The translations under genes were made by a program, and so were the position numbers. Source: Hyaloraphidium curvatum (Eukaryota > Monoblepharomycota > Hyaloraphidiomycetes > Hyaloraphidiales > Hyaloraphidiaceae). Taken from it: DNA of 64,000 nucleotides. Of the stretch, positions 31,201 to 44,288 are shown in pieces. The stretch lies in the NCBI GenBank assembly GCA_025558095.1, contig JAIVFI010000009.1, positions 558,001 to 622,000 on the forward strand, in the 5' to 3' direction. Under the pieces are notes generated by a model. The model was not told the origin of the DNA. It saw only the letters and a list, made by a program, of their open reading frames with translations, and searched no databases. Every line of letters begins with the position of its first letter. Position 1 is the first letter of the stretch.

Positions 31201-33510
31201 CAACCGCACAATCTCGGCCTCCTTCTCCCTCTCCACCAGCGCCTTGGCCTTCTTGAGCCCCGCGTTCTCGGCCAGCAGCTGCCCCAGCCTCTTTGTCTGC
31301 TGCCTGCTCACCTCGGACGCCCTCGACTTTTCCGGCGACCCCGGCACGCTCCTGCTCCCCGCCGTCCCCGCGGCGGCGTTGATCAGCCCCAGCTGCCTGA
31401 TCTGTTCCTCCTGCCTCCTCGCCGCCTGCTGAGCCTCGAGCAGCGCGGCCTGCAGCACGCGGTACTTGTCCGCCCACGACCCTTTGCGCCGCTCCGCGGG
31501 CGGCCGCCCGAGCTCCTCCACGCTCCGCGCCAGCGACGCCGAGGTCTCCGCCACCTCGGCGCGCACCCTCGCCGCGCCGCCCTCGAGCTCCGCCACGCGC
31601 GCGTGCAGCCGCGCGTTTTCGTCCGCCGCGGCCCGAAGCGCGGTGCCAAGGTCGGCGAGCTGCGCGGCAAAGTGCTCGTCCGAGGGGGACAGCGGGGTCG
31701 CCGAGGGCGGGCGGTCCGGGGGAGGGTCGGTCGACGTGCCGCGCTCCGAAGTCCGCGTGGGGGGGCGGTCGGCATCCATGGAGCCGCGGGCGGAGGAGGG
31801 GGTGGCCGATGGGGCTCGCGGGGGGAGCTGGGCCTCGGGTCCGGCGTCTCCCGCGGGGCTGGCCTGCCGCTCGGCGCGCAAGGCGGACAGCTCCGCCTCC
31901 CTTTCCGCCAAGGTGTTTACCAGCGCCGCGTGCGCGGCACCAAAGTCGCGGAGCTGCCCCTGCAGCACCCCGCACTCGTCCCTGGCGAGCTCCAGGTCCC
32001 CGTCGGCCGCGGCGGCGCGCTCCTCGGCCTCGGCGAGGCGGCGCGCGAGGTCCTCGGCTTCCGCTTGCGCGCCGGCAAGGCGCGACTCGAGATCAGCGAC
32101 GGCGTCGGCGTTGTCCGCGGGTTGGGCGTCCTTGGCGGCCAGCCGGGCCTCGAGCTCGGCGATCGCCGCGTCCCGGTCCGCGATCTCGGCGTCCTTGGCC
32201 GCCAGCAGCGCGGCTCCGGCGTCACCGTCCGCAACCTGAGCGCGGAGCGCTTCGAGTTCCGCCGCCAGCGCGCCCTCCCGGTCCGCAGCAGCCGCGAGCT
32301 CCGCTGCGAGCTCGCCGGCACGGGCCGAGGCGGCCTCGGCCCGCACCTCGGCGTGCTGCAACTGCCTCCCGGCCTGCTCCAACTGCGCTGCCCCCTGCTC
32401 CGCCTGCGCCATCGCCTGCTCCAGCTGTCCCCTGGCCTGCTCCAGCTCCGCGGCGAGCCCTTCCAGCCGCGCCTCGACCTCCTCGAGCTCCCGCCTCCGT
32501 TCCCCGGCCAGCGACTCGGCGGCCACCAGCCTGTCCACGAGATCGGCAGCGCCGGGGTCCCCCGACGCGAGCGCGGCCTCGGCCTCGGCCGCGCGGGATT
32601 CGGCGGCCTCAAGCTGCTGCCGGAGAGACTCGGCCTCGGCCAGCCTCCCCTTCAGCTCCGCCACCTCCGCCTCTTTCTCCCTCAACGCTTCCCCCTCCCC
32701 CGCCCCCCTCGCAGCCGCCGCCTCCTCCAACCTCCCCGCCGCATCCTCGATCGCCCGCCCCATCTCCTCGCCGACCCCCTCCGGGCCCGCGCCCCGGATC
32801 CGCCGCGCGAGCCCGTGCAGGTCCACGGCGTCGGGGTGGCCCATTGCCGCCGCAAGGCGGGCGAGGGAGGCCAGGAGGCGCTTGCGGAAGGGGAGGTCGT
32901 CGGGTTGGGGGGTTTGTGAAGGTGGGGGGTGCTGGTGCCTGTGTTAGCAAGGTGACGGCGGCTGGCACGGGGTGGGGGTTACCTGTGTTTCTGGGGCGGA
33001 GTAGGCGGCCGAGGGCATTGCAAAGGCGTCGGGATCGATCTCGTCCCGAGGCACGTCGAAGCTGCGCCAAGATCAGCGCCTCGCGTGTTGGAAGCACCGG
33101 GGCAGCCCACCTCTGGCGCGCCTGCGCCACCAGCAGGTCCATTTCCGCCTCCTCCGGGCCCACAGCGCGGTCCAGCGAGGCGTAGTCGGCGGCCCACGCG
33201 GGGTCGGCGGGGGGTTCGAACTGCGGGGACGGCGCGGCGGGGAGGGCGGGCGGCGGCGGCGTCGCCGGCGGGGCCGACAGCGGCACGGCCTCGAAGCTGC
33301 CGGCGGGCTCGGCGGGAATGTATGCCGGCTGCGTCAACAAATGGTAACGGTCGGTTATATGGTGGTTGGGCAGTTAGGACCGCGAAACGGTTTCCGCGGG
33401 CCGCGCACCTCCGGCGCGTGCCGCGGCGGCGTCGCGGTGCGCTGCGTCTGGAAGCTCGTGAGCTTCTTCTTGGCCCGCGCGAGCTTCTCCTCGCGCGTCT
33501 CGCCCGCCAT
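28219..33510 (-). CDS. Large golgin-like coiled-coil protein
   Basis: Four exons reading leftwards: 33510-33409, 33328-33111, 33061-32983 and 32931-28219, total 1,703 residues. Exon 1 opens MAGETREEKLARAKKKLTSF, very like the N-terminus of GM130/GOLGA2 and related golgins, which bind p115 or small GTPases. A Pro/Ala-rich linker follows, then over 1,400 residues of almost unbroken heptad pattern rich in Glu/Ala/Leu/Arg. A short Ser/Pro/Thr break (around 31720-31860) and a more hydrophobic island (ESAWEELGGLVRENVSRSW, about 29700) interrupt it. The end is VNNLA, with no membrane anchor, unlike golgin-84/giantin. The splice sites at 33110/33062 and 32982/32932 were chosen because they replace a low-quality frame by FDVPRDEIDPDAFAMPSAAY. 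Other coiled-coil scaffolds cannot be excluded. Confidence 0.75.
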
Positions 33511-34232
33511 GTTGCGAGTTTGACAGACGTCAAGTTGCGCGTGGCAGCGCTCCGCGACCACGGGAATACGAGAGGCCGACTCCGACCGATCACACCGGCC
33601 CGCTCGGCCTATCGAGCAGAGCAATGTGAATGAGAACAGCGCATGAATGGCCAAGAATGAAGCCTGGAGCTTTTGGGCGGACAATTTGCCCGCCTACTGT
33701 GGCTCGCCCTCCCAGTCTCCCCGATCGACGTGCAGCAGGGCTTCGGTCACCACTTGCCAATTCATTCGCCGCTCCCATGCCATTCCTTGTTGTATTCATC
33801 GAGCACGTCATTTGCGCGCGGTTTGCCTCCGCCGGGGCCTTTGTTTGGCGGGATCGGCTTCCCTCTGCCGACCGGCAGTCACCTGCCGGCCCGATCCCTC
33901 CGCAACCGTGTCGTCATCCCAAATCCGATGCTGCGATCCACCAAACGTTTCAAGCGATGCGACGGGATGGGCCGATCGGCCGCACTGCTGGTCTCGTGGT
34001 TCGCCGTCGGCGAAACGCACCGAACACCTTGGCACCGAACGCTGTCCGCGCACACATCTCCTACCGGACCGGCTCCTGCGAGCAATCCACCCGGCATCCC
34101 GCTTTTTGCACCTGTATCTCCCGGATGTGCCGACCGATCCGGTCCGCTGGCCGGTTGACGAGTGCTGTGCAGGGGCGAACTCGGCGAACTGTGACCTGCC
34201 TGCACGGGGACGGGCCGGGGGCCCAGACAACA
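33511..34232. promoter_or_regulatory. Divergent intergenic region, golgin / zinc-finger gene
   Basis: About 720 bases between two divergent starts. Several frames remain open because of the GC content, but none shows coherent protein character, a homologous motif or a usable exon set. The composition is more even than in the flanking coding sequence. I see nothing more specific than promoter and leader sequence. Confidence 0.35.
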
Positions 34233-35582
34233 ATGCCGCCTAACCCGCACTTCGAGCCGTCGGAGGCCGACCTCGCTCTGCTGCACCACGCGCTGCAGCT
34301 GCGGCCCGACCTGCTCGCGGCGATGCTGCCCGCCGCCGCCCCTCCGCCGCCCGGCTCGCGCGCGTGCGGGCTGCCCGGCTGCGGCGCCGCGATCCCGCCG
34401 TGCGCACCGGTGCCCGTCTTCCGCCACCGCAACCGCGTGCGCGTCGTCGTGTCGGCGCCGGGCGAGCCGCGGCTCAGGCTGGGCGAGGCCGTGACCGATG
34501 CCACGCAGTGCAGGGTCGCGGGGCACTACACGCAGGAACACAACGACGAGTCGTGGGTGGACCGCCGCCAGCGCTCCAGAATAACTGATGGGACTGATCG
34601 GGGCATCTGATGCCAGCCACCGGGTGTGCGACGAGTGCGGCAAGTCGGCGGGCTACGTCTGCCTGTTCCACCTCTCCGGGGTCGACGCCCCGCCCACGGA
34701 ACACCTTTGCTCCAAGTGCGGCGCCAAGCAGAGCGGGAACGAGATCGATCGCTGTGAGATGGGCCCGCTCCGACGCCCCTTTCCACACCCAGGATCGCTG
34801 ACGCCCCCCTCTCAACCCGCTTCTCAACTCGTTTCTCAACCCGCACGACAGCCCGCTCGCGCCTCGGCGACACCCGCTTCTCCCGGGGCCAGCCCTCCCG
34901 CGTCTCCAACCTCCAACAGCACCTCGCCGGCGAATCGCACTGCGGCCTGCCGCACTACCTCTGTCCCGTCTGCCCCGTCCCGCGGATGGGCGGCTTCGCG
35001 ACAAAGAGCGATTTCGCGAACCACTGCAAGACGGGGGAGCACGTGCAGAGGGCCGCCGGGGTGCTGGTGGGGGAGGTGGCGGGGATCGAGGGGGGGCTGG
35101 ACGACGACGACGGGAGGACGTGGGAGGGGAGCGGGAGCGAGGGGGAGGGGGAGGACGAGTTCGGATACGGTAGGTTGTCTGCTGGCCTGCGTTCCGTTGC
35201 CGCTTCGGGTTGCTGATTGCCCGTGCCCTGTCCTGCACTTGCCTTGGACGCCCACGACTCCTCCCCTTTGCCGATCTGCCGATTGCCGACCGCCCAGTCG
35301 ACCCGCACGCCCGCTGCGCCTGGACCCTCGCCCTCGCCTCCCCCCTCTCCCCCTCCCCCCTCGGCCCGCCTCCCACCGACTCAAGCAGCGCCTCGCTGCC
35401 CCACGGTGCCGACTCGGGGCCGCTGCCCTCGCTCTCGCAGGACAGCCTGGCGCCGTCGGCGACGGTGTCGCAGGACAGCGTGGCGGGTGCGATACCCAGT
35501 GAGTGGTCATGCCGTCCGTGCCGTGGGTGGCGGATAATGCTGACCGCCTTTGACAGGGGGGCTGCCGTGGGAACTGCCGTGA
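34233..35582 (+). CDS. Zinc-binding protein with C2H2 finger, family not recognised
   Basis: Five exons close in frame: introns 34553-34616, 34754-34851, 35170-35297 and 35499-35556, total 333 residues. Exon 1 begins MPPNPHFEPSEADLALLHHA and has a CGLPGCG pair. Exon 2 has VCDECGKSAGYVCLFH and HLCSKCG, likely one or two treble-clef or B-box-like zinc sites. Exon 3 carries a C2H2 finger: CPVCPVPRMGGFATKSDF-ANHCKTGEH. The rest is Ser/Pro-rich with repeated SQDS blocks and ends GLPWELP. The architecture suggests an RNA- or DNA-binding regulator, but I do not recognise the family. The fourth-exon start (35298) is chosen on phase only; other acceptors in the C/T-rich tract are possible. Confidence 0.62.
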
Positions 35583-36461
35583 TCGGGCGGCGGTCTCGAG
35601 GAAGGACCGCGAGATACCCGCGTATACGTGCCGAAGGGAACCGGGCTCCGTCGCTGCCATTCGTTTGCTTCTTCTTTAGACTGCTGCTGAACTCTTGTAA
35701 ACCAGCACCGGGAGTGGAATGGGGAGAGAGAGGGGAAGGACGCTTGCCGGCACCAGTTGGGCCGAATCCGTCCCGAAGGGCCCAAAAAGACGCCGCTCGG
35801 CACCGATCGGCGTCGACGTCGCCCGGGGAATGCGTTTCCAGCGGCCTTTTGCCCCGTTTCCAGAGGTCGATCCGGTGTTCGGCCCGCTCAGGTGCTGTGC
35901 AGCAGCAGCTGGGCTTCCCCGTCCCCTTGGCGAGGCCGGGAAGGCGCGAGGCCCGGGCAGCGCGTGCATCAAATTGCCAGGAGGCATGTCCCAGGGCTGC
36001 CAGGTGCTCGCGATGGCAGAGCACGGGGCGGAGCTCGAGCAGATTTGGAAATCGTGGCGGAGTGCGGATGCCAGCACTTCAAATAGGGTCTGCTCCCAAC
36101 ACTGGCCCGTCCACACCACAGCACGCCAGAACCCGTCCTAGCACATCTCCGGCGCGGCGCAGGCGGCAGCAGTGCGTGTCTTAGCGCATTCGCAGCGGCA
36201 CGGGGCGGCGGCGCGACGGCGGCGGTGTTTGGGCGATCGGCGCGGGACCGCGGCGGCACGCGACTCCGCGCCATCGCCGACACCGGGGCAGCTGGAGGGC
36301 CCGGGCACGTTGAGACTTCTCTCTTAACGAGAGTGGGCCCCGCCTGATTGGCGCCCGGCGTGCCCGGTGCGCCCGCCCGCCCGCCCGCCCCACCCCCGCC
36401 CCGCCCGGTGTTAGCACCGCATCTCACGCCCCGCAGCCCCCGCAGGGCACCCAACGCCGCC
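35583..36461. promoter_or_regulatory. Intergenic region upstream of GFA1
   Basis: About 880 bases with no supported gene. Open frames here lack coherent protein features. Close to GFA1 the + strand has C-rich pyrimidine tracts (about 36366-36410), including a short (CCCG)-type run, plausibly promoter or leader sequence. Nothing else specific is seen. Confidence 0.3.
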
Positions 36462-39234
<2,773 letters not shown>

Positions 39235-39316
39235 GCCGCTCGACGGGGCTGCGGGGCACCGGCGGCGGGCGGCGGCGGCGAAGGCAATCTGTGACGGCCA
39301 GCACGTTAGACGTTGC

Positions 39317-39336
39317 CCTCCCCCGCGGGGGAGGGT
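39317..39336. repeat. Perfect 20-bp palindrome downstream of GFA1
   Basis: The sequence is a G/C-only inverted repeat with no loop: ccctcccccg followed directly by its reverse complement. It lies 83 bases after the GFA1 stop. In RNA it could only form a hairpin by opening its centre. It could mark a 3'-end or transcription-pausing element or a dimer binding site; no function is established. Confidence 0.6.
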
Positions 39337-39466
39337 CCGGGTTGTTATGTTAACTTGTCGGATGTAGCGTTGCGGGATGATACCACTCTCTTTCCACCGC
39401 CGTGCGGTTTGCTTGACCGAGTTTGATCGATGAGATGGTCGTGGCGTCGCCTGTTTACTTCCTCAA

Positions 39467-41549
39467 ATGCTGCCCCGCCTGTGCCCCTCCTGCGCGTTCG
39501 CGCGGCGATGGAGCTCGACGTTGCCGCCGGTGCCGCCGCGGACCCGCGAGGAGCGCCTCCGCGCGATCCGGCAGCGCACCGCCGACGCCGCGCGTGGCGA
39601 CCGCGGCGCGCACATCCCGCAGCTGCTGCAGCGCGGGCAGCGCCGCGTGCCCGCGGCCGCGGGGATGCCGATCAGCTACGCGAAGCACATGCGCGTGCCG
39701 CCGTCGGAGCGCAGGTGGCCGGTGTGGACAACCGACCACGGCGTCGAGCGCGACTGGGCCAAGCTGTTCACGCCCAAGGCCGCGCAGGAGGAAGAGGAGA
39801 GGAGGAAAGAACTGAAGAAGAAGGGGCCCGAGTGGAAGTGGGACCTGGATTGGGCCGCCGAGAGGCCGCTGCCGGGGCCGGTGGGCACGAGGAAGCCGGG
39901 CTCGCGGTCGCTTTTGCGCAAACTGCGCGAGGAGCTGGAGGCACTGGCTCCCGCGCCTGCAGAGCCCCCGCCGCAGGCTGAGGACGATGCGTTTACGCTG
40001 GCAGAGCGCGAAATTGCGGGTTTGGTGGAGCCCACGGAGGGCGCCATCGCGGAGCTGTACGGCCGGCTGAGGACTTCGGCTAACGGCCTGCGTGAACCGT
40101 CGGACGCGCTGGGAGGGATGGTCGCGGCCCTTGTCCGGCATCTGGTACGCGGTGGCCACGAGGCGTTGGCAGAGAGCGCCCTCAAGACCTACCTGGGGGA
40201 TTGCGGCGTCGATATCGCGGCGGCGGGGGCGGGGAAGAAGGCCGCCAAGGGGGCAACCTCCAAACCGAAACCAAAATGGGATCTTTCGGCGAAGCCGGCT
40301 GCCGTGCTGGTCAGGCATTACGTTGATGGCGGGGAATTGCAGAAGGCGGCCGCACGTGGGTACCTGAAGTGGCCAGTTTCCATCAAAGACTGACCAAGGT
40401 TTCTGGCAACCCACAGTTTACTCGATCCACCCGCCGGCGAAGCGGCTCGCCTCCCTCCTTATCCCGCAGCTGGCCGCGACCGATCTCCCGCTCGCGATGG
40501 CGCACTTCCAGGCCTTGGCACGCAAGGAGGCACCGACGCTCCCCGTGTGCAACTCGCTCCTGCGCGCGTGCCTGGACTCGGGCAGCAGCAGCGCCACCGA
40601 CGTGTTCAGGGTGCTCCACGCGGCGCACCCGCCCAACTCGGAGACCACACGCATCCTCCTCCGCCACTCCTCGGACCTCGAAGAGGTCCGCACCGTGCTC
40701 GTGGACTCGCTGCGCTACCACAAGCGCAACGAGCACGTCCTCCGCGACGCCGTCGACGCCATCGTCCGCCTCGCCGGCGACGACACCAAGGACGCCCTCC
40801 AGGCCTTCCGCAACTGGGCCTCGCACGCGCTCCCCTGGCCGCTCCCCGAGCCCGCGCAGGCCCGCATCGCATGGTACCTCTCCCATCTCGGCACGCTGCC
40901 CCGCATAGCCGACGCCTCTCGCGCTGCGCCGGGGACCGTGGGCGCGCTGCTCCGCGCCGCGAAGGACGCGGCGCCGGTGCGGAGGCTGTACGCGCAGATG
41001 TCGGACGACGCGATCCCCGATCCCGTGCTGGCGCGGATCGTCGAGGCGCTGGGGAGGACGGGGGACACCGAGGGCGTGGCTGAGGTGTTCCGCGCGCAGC
41101 AGCAGCGCGGGCGGAGGCTATCGCCGGGGCTTCTGCGCGCTTTCGTCGGGGCGTTGCGAAGCCAGCCCGAGCTGGCTCAGCGGTTCATCAGGCAGACGGG
41201 GGCCGGCGCCGGGGCGGCGGTGGAGATGCTCGAGGGGATCGGCGGCGCCGAGATGCACATGCTTCCCTCGGTGCTGGGGATGCTGGTGGAGAGGGGCGTC
41301 GAGGGTGTGCCTAGGGAAAAGGTGGCCCGCGCGCTGCGGAGGGTGGTCACGAGGGCGGCGGGCAAGGCCGACGCGGCCAGGGGCGAGGACGAGGAGGCGA
41401 TGGAGCTGCTGCGCGACGCGGTGGCGAGGGCCGCGGCGAGGGCGCTGGAGGAGGCGGGGCGGGGTGTGAGGGAGGGCAAGGACGTGGACGAGGCGGTTGA
41501 CCGACTCGAGGCGTTCCTGGGCCCCGAGATCAAGGAGGAGGGGAAGTAG
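39467..41549 (+). CDS. Probable mitochondrial helical-repeat (PPR-like) protein
   Basis: Two exons (intron 40356-40416) give 673 residues. The N-terminus MLPRLCPSCAFARRWSSTL is Arg/Ser-rich with no acids, as in mitochondrial targeting sequences. The first 250 residues are basic and disordered, with a WKWDLDWAAERPL segment. From about residue 200 there are repeated helix pairs of about 35 residues with the PPR-like feel of two antiparallel helices each: MAHFQALARKEAPTLPVCNS, DPVLARIVEALGRTGDTEGV and SPGLLRAFVGALRSQPEL. Such proteins bind organellar transcripts or ribosomes. I do not recognise a specific orthologue, and the PPR consensus is weak. It ends in an acidic helix and is convergent with the next gene (60 bases). 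Confidence 0.62.
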
Positions 41550-41609
41550 ATATTTTGGTGCCTATCTACAGTCAGAATGAGACCATTTCTGGCAATGGAT
41601 ATCGATTGA

Positions 41610-43118
41610 TCACTTCTTGAGCTCTGCGAGAGCGTCCGGGCACGCCATGCCAAGCTCGTCCACGGTCCGCAGCAATGCTCGGACCCTGTCCATATCACCC
41701 CAGATAACCAGCACCTCCAGTAGTGCCACGTTGTTGCTCTCCGGAGCCGACGGGACCGCAAGAGTCGCCATCGCCGACTCGAAGGCCTCGAGCGCCGCCT
41801 TCATCGGCGCGTCGACCTCGGCATCCGGTTCCGCAGCCGAGCTCTTTTGCAGCGAATCGAACCGGGACGAAAGCGCCCTGAGGTACGACGCAGCTGCGAC
41901 CTTGGCAGCGACGATGGCGTCGCGCTGCGCTGGGAACCGCCGCAGGAGGGCGGCCACGGAAACGGCGAGGGCCGACAGGGGCGGGGCAGAGACCGAGAGG
42001 AGGGTGTTGCTCCGATCCAGCGGCGGCCTGGGGTTCGGGGAGGGTTCGATCGACATTGGGGGAGGCGTCCGCAGATCCAGTCTGACGTCGCCGTCGGCCT
42101 CGGCGTCGACTAAACTGCCGTCCGGTCCCTCAACAACAATGGGCTTCACGTCCTCCATGACGGCGCCGTTCTCGTCCGGCGCGTTTCCCGTGTGCTCGTC
42201 CAGATAAAGAAGGGAAAGCTTGGCATGGTAGATATCCGCGAGCACGTTGTAAACCACTCGGCAGCACCGAAGGAGCTCCACGAGCGGCGCCGCTCTCACG
42301 CGCCATTTGCCCTTGCTCCGGCTGATCCTGAATTCGAAGCCGAGGGCCGCGTCGATCGTCGCGCCGAGCGCTTCCACGGCTTTCCGCACCGCGGCGATCT
42401 TCGGCCGCACCAGGTTTTCCAGCTCGGAGCGCGAGAGGGGTTCCTCGGTCAGAAACACGGCGTCGATCGTCGTCTCGGTCGCCGCCGCGAGCTTGGCGAT
42501 GATGTCGGCGTTGCCGGACACCGCCTTGTCCGAAGCCCGCGGCGAGAGGAGCAGGCCGAAGAGGGAAGCAATGCCGACTCCGATGAGGATGGCAATGGAC
42601 CGCGCCAGCGCGTAGCTCATGATGTAGCCGACATTCTCGTTGTACTGCGTGTCGAGGAGGATGTAGGCGGTGTTGGTTACAATGGCGAACGTCAGGAGCG
42701 TGTATTGGAAGCCGTAGTCGTACGCCTTCCAGCGCGGCTGCAACTTCAGGTGCACCACGAAGTACGAGAGCACTATCCAGATGATGCCGAATATGTAGGG
42801 CTTCCAGGAGCACACGAGGCACGGAGACGGGGGCATGTACACCAGCGCGAGAACCTCGGCCGCTCCGAGCCCGGCTCCCACCAAGGTCCCAGCCACACGG
42901 AGGGATCCGAAGCGGAGTACGGAACCGAACACGCCTCGGTCGGAGATCATGACCGCCGTGATGACGACCCAGTCCGATGCGGTCGCCAGCGGCGTCCAGC
43001 CTCTGAGGGGCGGGATAACGACGAACAGGAGGGCGACGAAGAACACGAGGGAGCACGAGGCGGCATAGGGATCCAGGTGGACGTAGTTGCACGCCGCGGC
43101 GACGTAGCTTCCGAGCAT
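41610..43118 (-). CDS. ALMT/FUSC-family membrane channel-like protein
   Basis: An intronless gene of 502 residues. The first 190 residues hold about six transmembrane helices in the pattern of ALMT and fusaric-acid-resistance proteins: SCSLVFFVALLFVVIPPL, DWVVITAVMISDRGVFGSVL, RVAGTLVGAGLGAAEVLALV, FGIIWIVLSYFVVHL, YTLLTFAIVTNTAYILL, and ARSIAILIGVGIASLFGLLL. The WVVxTxV...G...R..GTLxG segment is the family hallmark. The long cytosolic C-terminus is helical with an acidic linker (EADGDVRLDL). Plant ALMTs are malate-gated anion channels; FUSC proteins are efflux transporters; fungal BRE4-like proteins share the fold. Transport of organic anions is an inference. It is divergent from the phosphatase gene (82 bases). 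Confidence 0.7.
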   Translation of the reverse strand: MLGSYVAAACNYVHLDPYAASCSLVFFVALLFVVIPPLRGWTPLATASDWVVITAVMISDRGVFGSVLRFGSLRVAGTLVGAGLGAAEVLALVYMPPSPCLVCSWKPYIFGIIWIVLSYFVVHLKLQPRWKAYDYGFQYTLLTFAIVTNTAYILLDTQYNENVGYIMSYALARSIAILIGVGIASLFGLLLSPRASDKAVSGNADIIAKLAAATETTIDAVFLTEEPLSRSELENLVRPKIAAVRKAVEALGATIDAALGFEFRISRSKGKWRVRAAPLVELLRCCRVVYNVLADIYHAKLSLLYLDEHTGNAPDENGAVMEDVKPIVVEGPDGSLVDAEADGDVRLDLRTPPPMSIEPSPNPRPPLDRSNTLLSVSAPPLSALAVSVAALLRRFPAQRDAIVAAKVAAASYLRALSSRFDSLQKSSAAEPDAEVDAPMKAALEAFESAMATLAVPSAPESNNVALLEVLVIWGDMDRVRALLRTVDELGMACPDALAELKK

Positions 43119-43200
43119 CTCAGGCCTCCCATCCGCGGTTCAGTCGGGGCGTTGATTGATCGCGGAGTCCGGGACCAGCGAAGCGGAACCGAAGACTCCG

Positions 43201-44154
43201 ATGGACAGCGACGACGAGGGCCTCCTCGGCCCGCGGCCGCGGCGGGAGCGGCCTGCGCGGTGGACTTTCTTCCTGCACGTCGCTTTTGCGGTGCTGCTTC
43301 TCGCGGCCGTGTCGGCCGTCTTCATGCCGCGCGTGCGCACGCGGACGTCTGCGCATCCGCCGACGGCAACGAGCGACTCCGCTCAGGCGTCCTCGTCTCC
43401 CTCGCCGGTCGCCAAGGAGGCGCCGCTGTCGACATTTCTCCCCTCGCGGTTGCGGTTGCTGGACTCGCGGACGGGTGGGAACGAGCCGCCGAAGTTCCTC
43501 TTCCGCGGCAACGGGCCGTTCCTCCCCGAAAACGCCTCTGACCCCGAATCGCCGCTGCGGTTCGCGTACGATGAGCTGGTGGCCGCCATGCGGGAGGTGG
43601 CCGCGGGCAACGGCACGGAAATGCCGCCGCGGCTGTACCTCCACGTCTTCACGCTGCTGGACCCGGTCATGGAAAAGACGGGCGTCGATTTGGAGAGAGA
43701 CTTCTTCGACGAGGAGAGGGAGAAGGGTGAGATGGTCAACTGGCCGCTAATTGGAGACGTCGACCTGCCGTCGAAGCTGCCCGAAGCCGAGCGCCGGCGG
43801 CGCGCGGCGGCTCTCGAGTCGTGGCAGCCCGACAGGCTCGTTGAACGGACAGCGACGATGCGCTCGCTTTTCCTGGCAGGCGTGCCCAAATTTTATCTGA
43901 TCGACTCGGAAGCCATGGAGGACCTGCCCGAGGGCGCGCCGCACGCGGCCTTTGTCGCCTTCTTCCACTGTAACCACGGGCAAGATCGGACGGGGGAGCT
44001 CGCGGCCGCGTACCGGATACGCTACTTCAACAGCACGGCCGAGGCCGAGCTGGAGGAGAACATGCGGATCGGCATGGACGTGCCGGAAAACATCAACGCG
44101 GTTTGGTGGTTTGGCGAATGGAAGATGGCCAATGCCACCGCCTCGGCGGTCTGA
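43201..44154 (+). CDS. Membrane-anchored PTP-like phosphatase (HCX5R)
   Basis: An intronless type II membrane protein of 317 residues. The cytosolic N-terminus is short and basic (GPRPRRERPARW), followed by one transmembrane anchor (FFLHVAFAVLLLAAVSAVF) and a Ser/Thr/Pro stem. The luminal domain contains FFHCNHGQDRTGE near residues 255-266, which fits the cysteine-dependent phosphatase loop HCX5R with catalytic Cys 257 and Arg 263. This DRTG form is seen in lipid and tyrosine phosphatase relatives. A general-acid Asp loop could be NWPLIGDVDLP. Potential N-glycosylation sites (NAS, NGT, NST, NAT) support a luminal side. No close named family is recalled. The ATG at 43201 is the first in frame after a TTG that cannot serve here. 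Confidence 0.68.
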   Translation: MDSDDEGLLGPRPRRERPARWTFFLHVAFAVLLLAAVSAVFMPRVRTRTSAHPPTATSDSAQASSSPSPVAKEAPLSTFLPSRLRLLDSRTGGNEPPKFLFRGNGPFLPENASDPESPLRFAYDELVAAMREVAAGNGTEMPPRLYLHVFTLLDPVMEKTGVDLERDFFDEEREKGEMVNWPLIGDVDLPSKLPEAERRRRAAALESWQPDRLVERTATMRSLFLAGVPKFYLIDSEAMEDLPEGAPHAAFVAFFHCNHGQDRTGELAAAYRIRYFNSTAEAELEENMRIGMDVPENINAVWWFGEWKMANATASAV

Positions 44155-44156
44155 AT

Positions 44157-44209
44157 TGGGCCGGGAAGCCAGGATTGCGGATTGATCTGGGCCCGGAAGC
44201 CAGGATTGC
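44157..44209. repeat. 31-bp-period tandem duplication in 3' region
   Basis: Two 22-base copies (44157-44178 and 44188-44209), beginning tgggcc and ending aggattgc, lie 31 bases apart and differ at one position. They sit directly after the stop codon of the phosphatase gene, between convergent genes. This looks like a recent local duplication; no function is evident. Confidence 0.7.
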
Positions 44210-44288
44210 TAGAAGAGATTGTACAGACTCGTTGGTATCGCGGTATCGGAAGATCTCGCGCAGGCGCCGCTTCGCTCCTTCGGTCGCC

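Noticed and set aside
29921-31432. Long Ser/Arg-rich ORF on the + strand
   Set aside because: It is the shadow of the golgin heptad codons; its composition mirrors the reverse complement of Glu/Ala/Leu codons.
33640-33800. Similarity to the region around 63640 (shared attcattcgccgctcc)
   Set aside because: The shared stretch is only about 16 bases, and flanking sequence diverges at once; probably chance.
34474-36024. 516-codon ORF on the minus strand
   Set aside because: It overlaps the zinc-finger exons in antisense, has no coherent domain, and its codons follow GC skew only.
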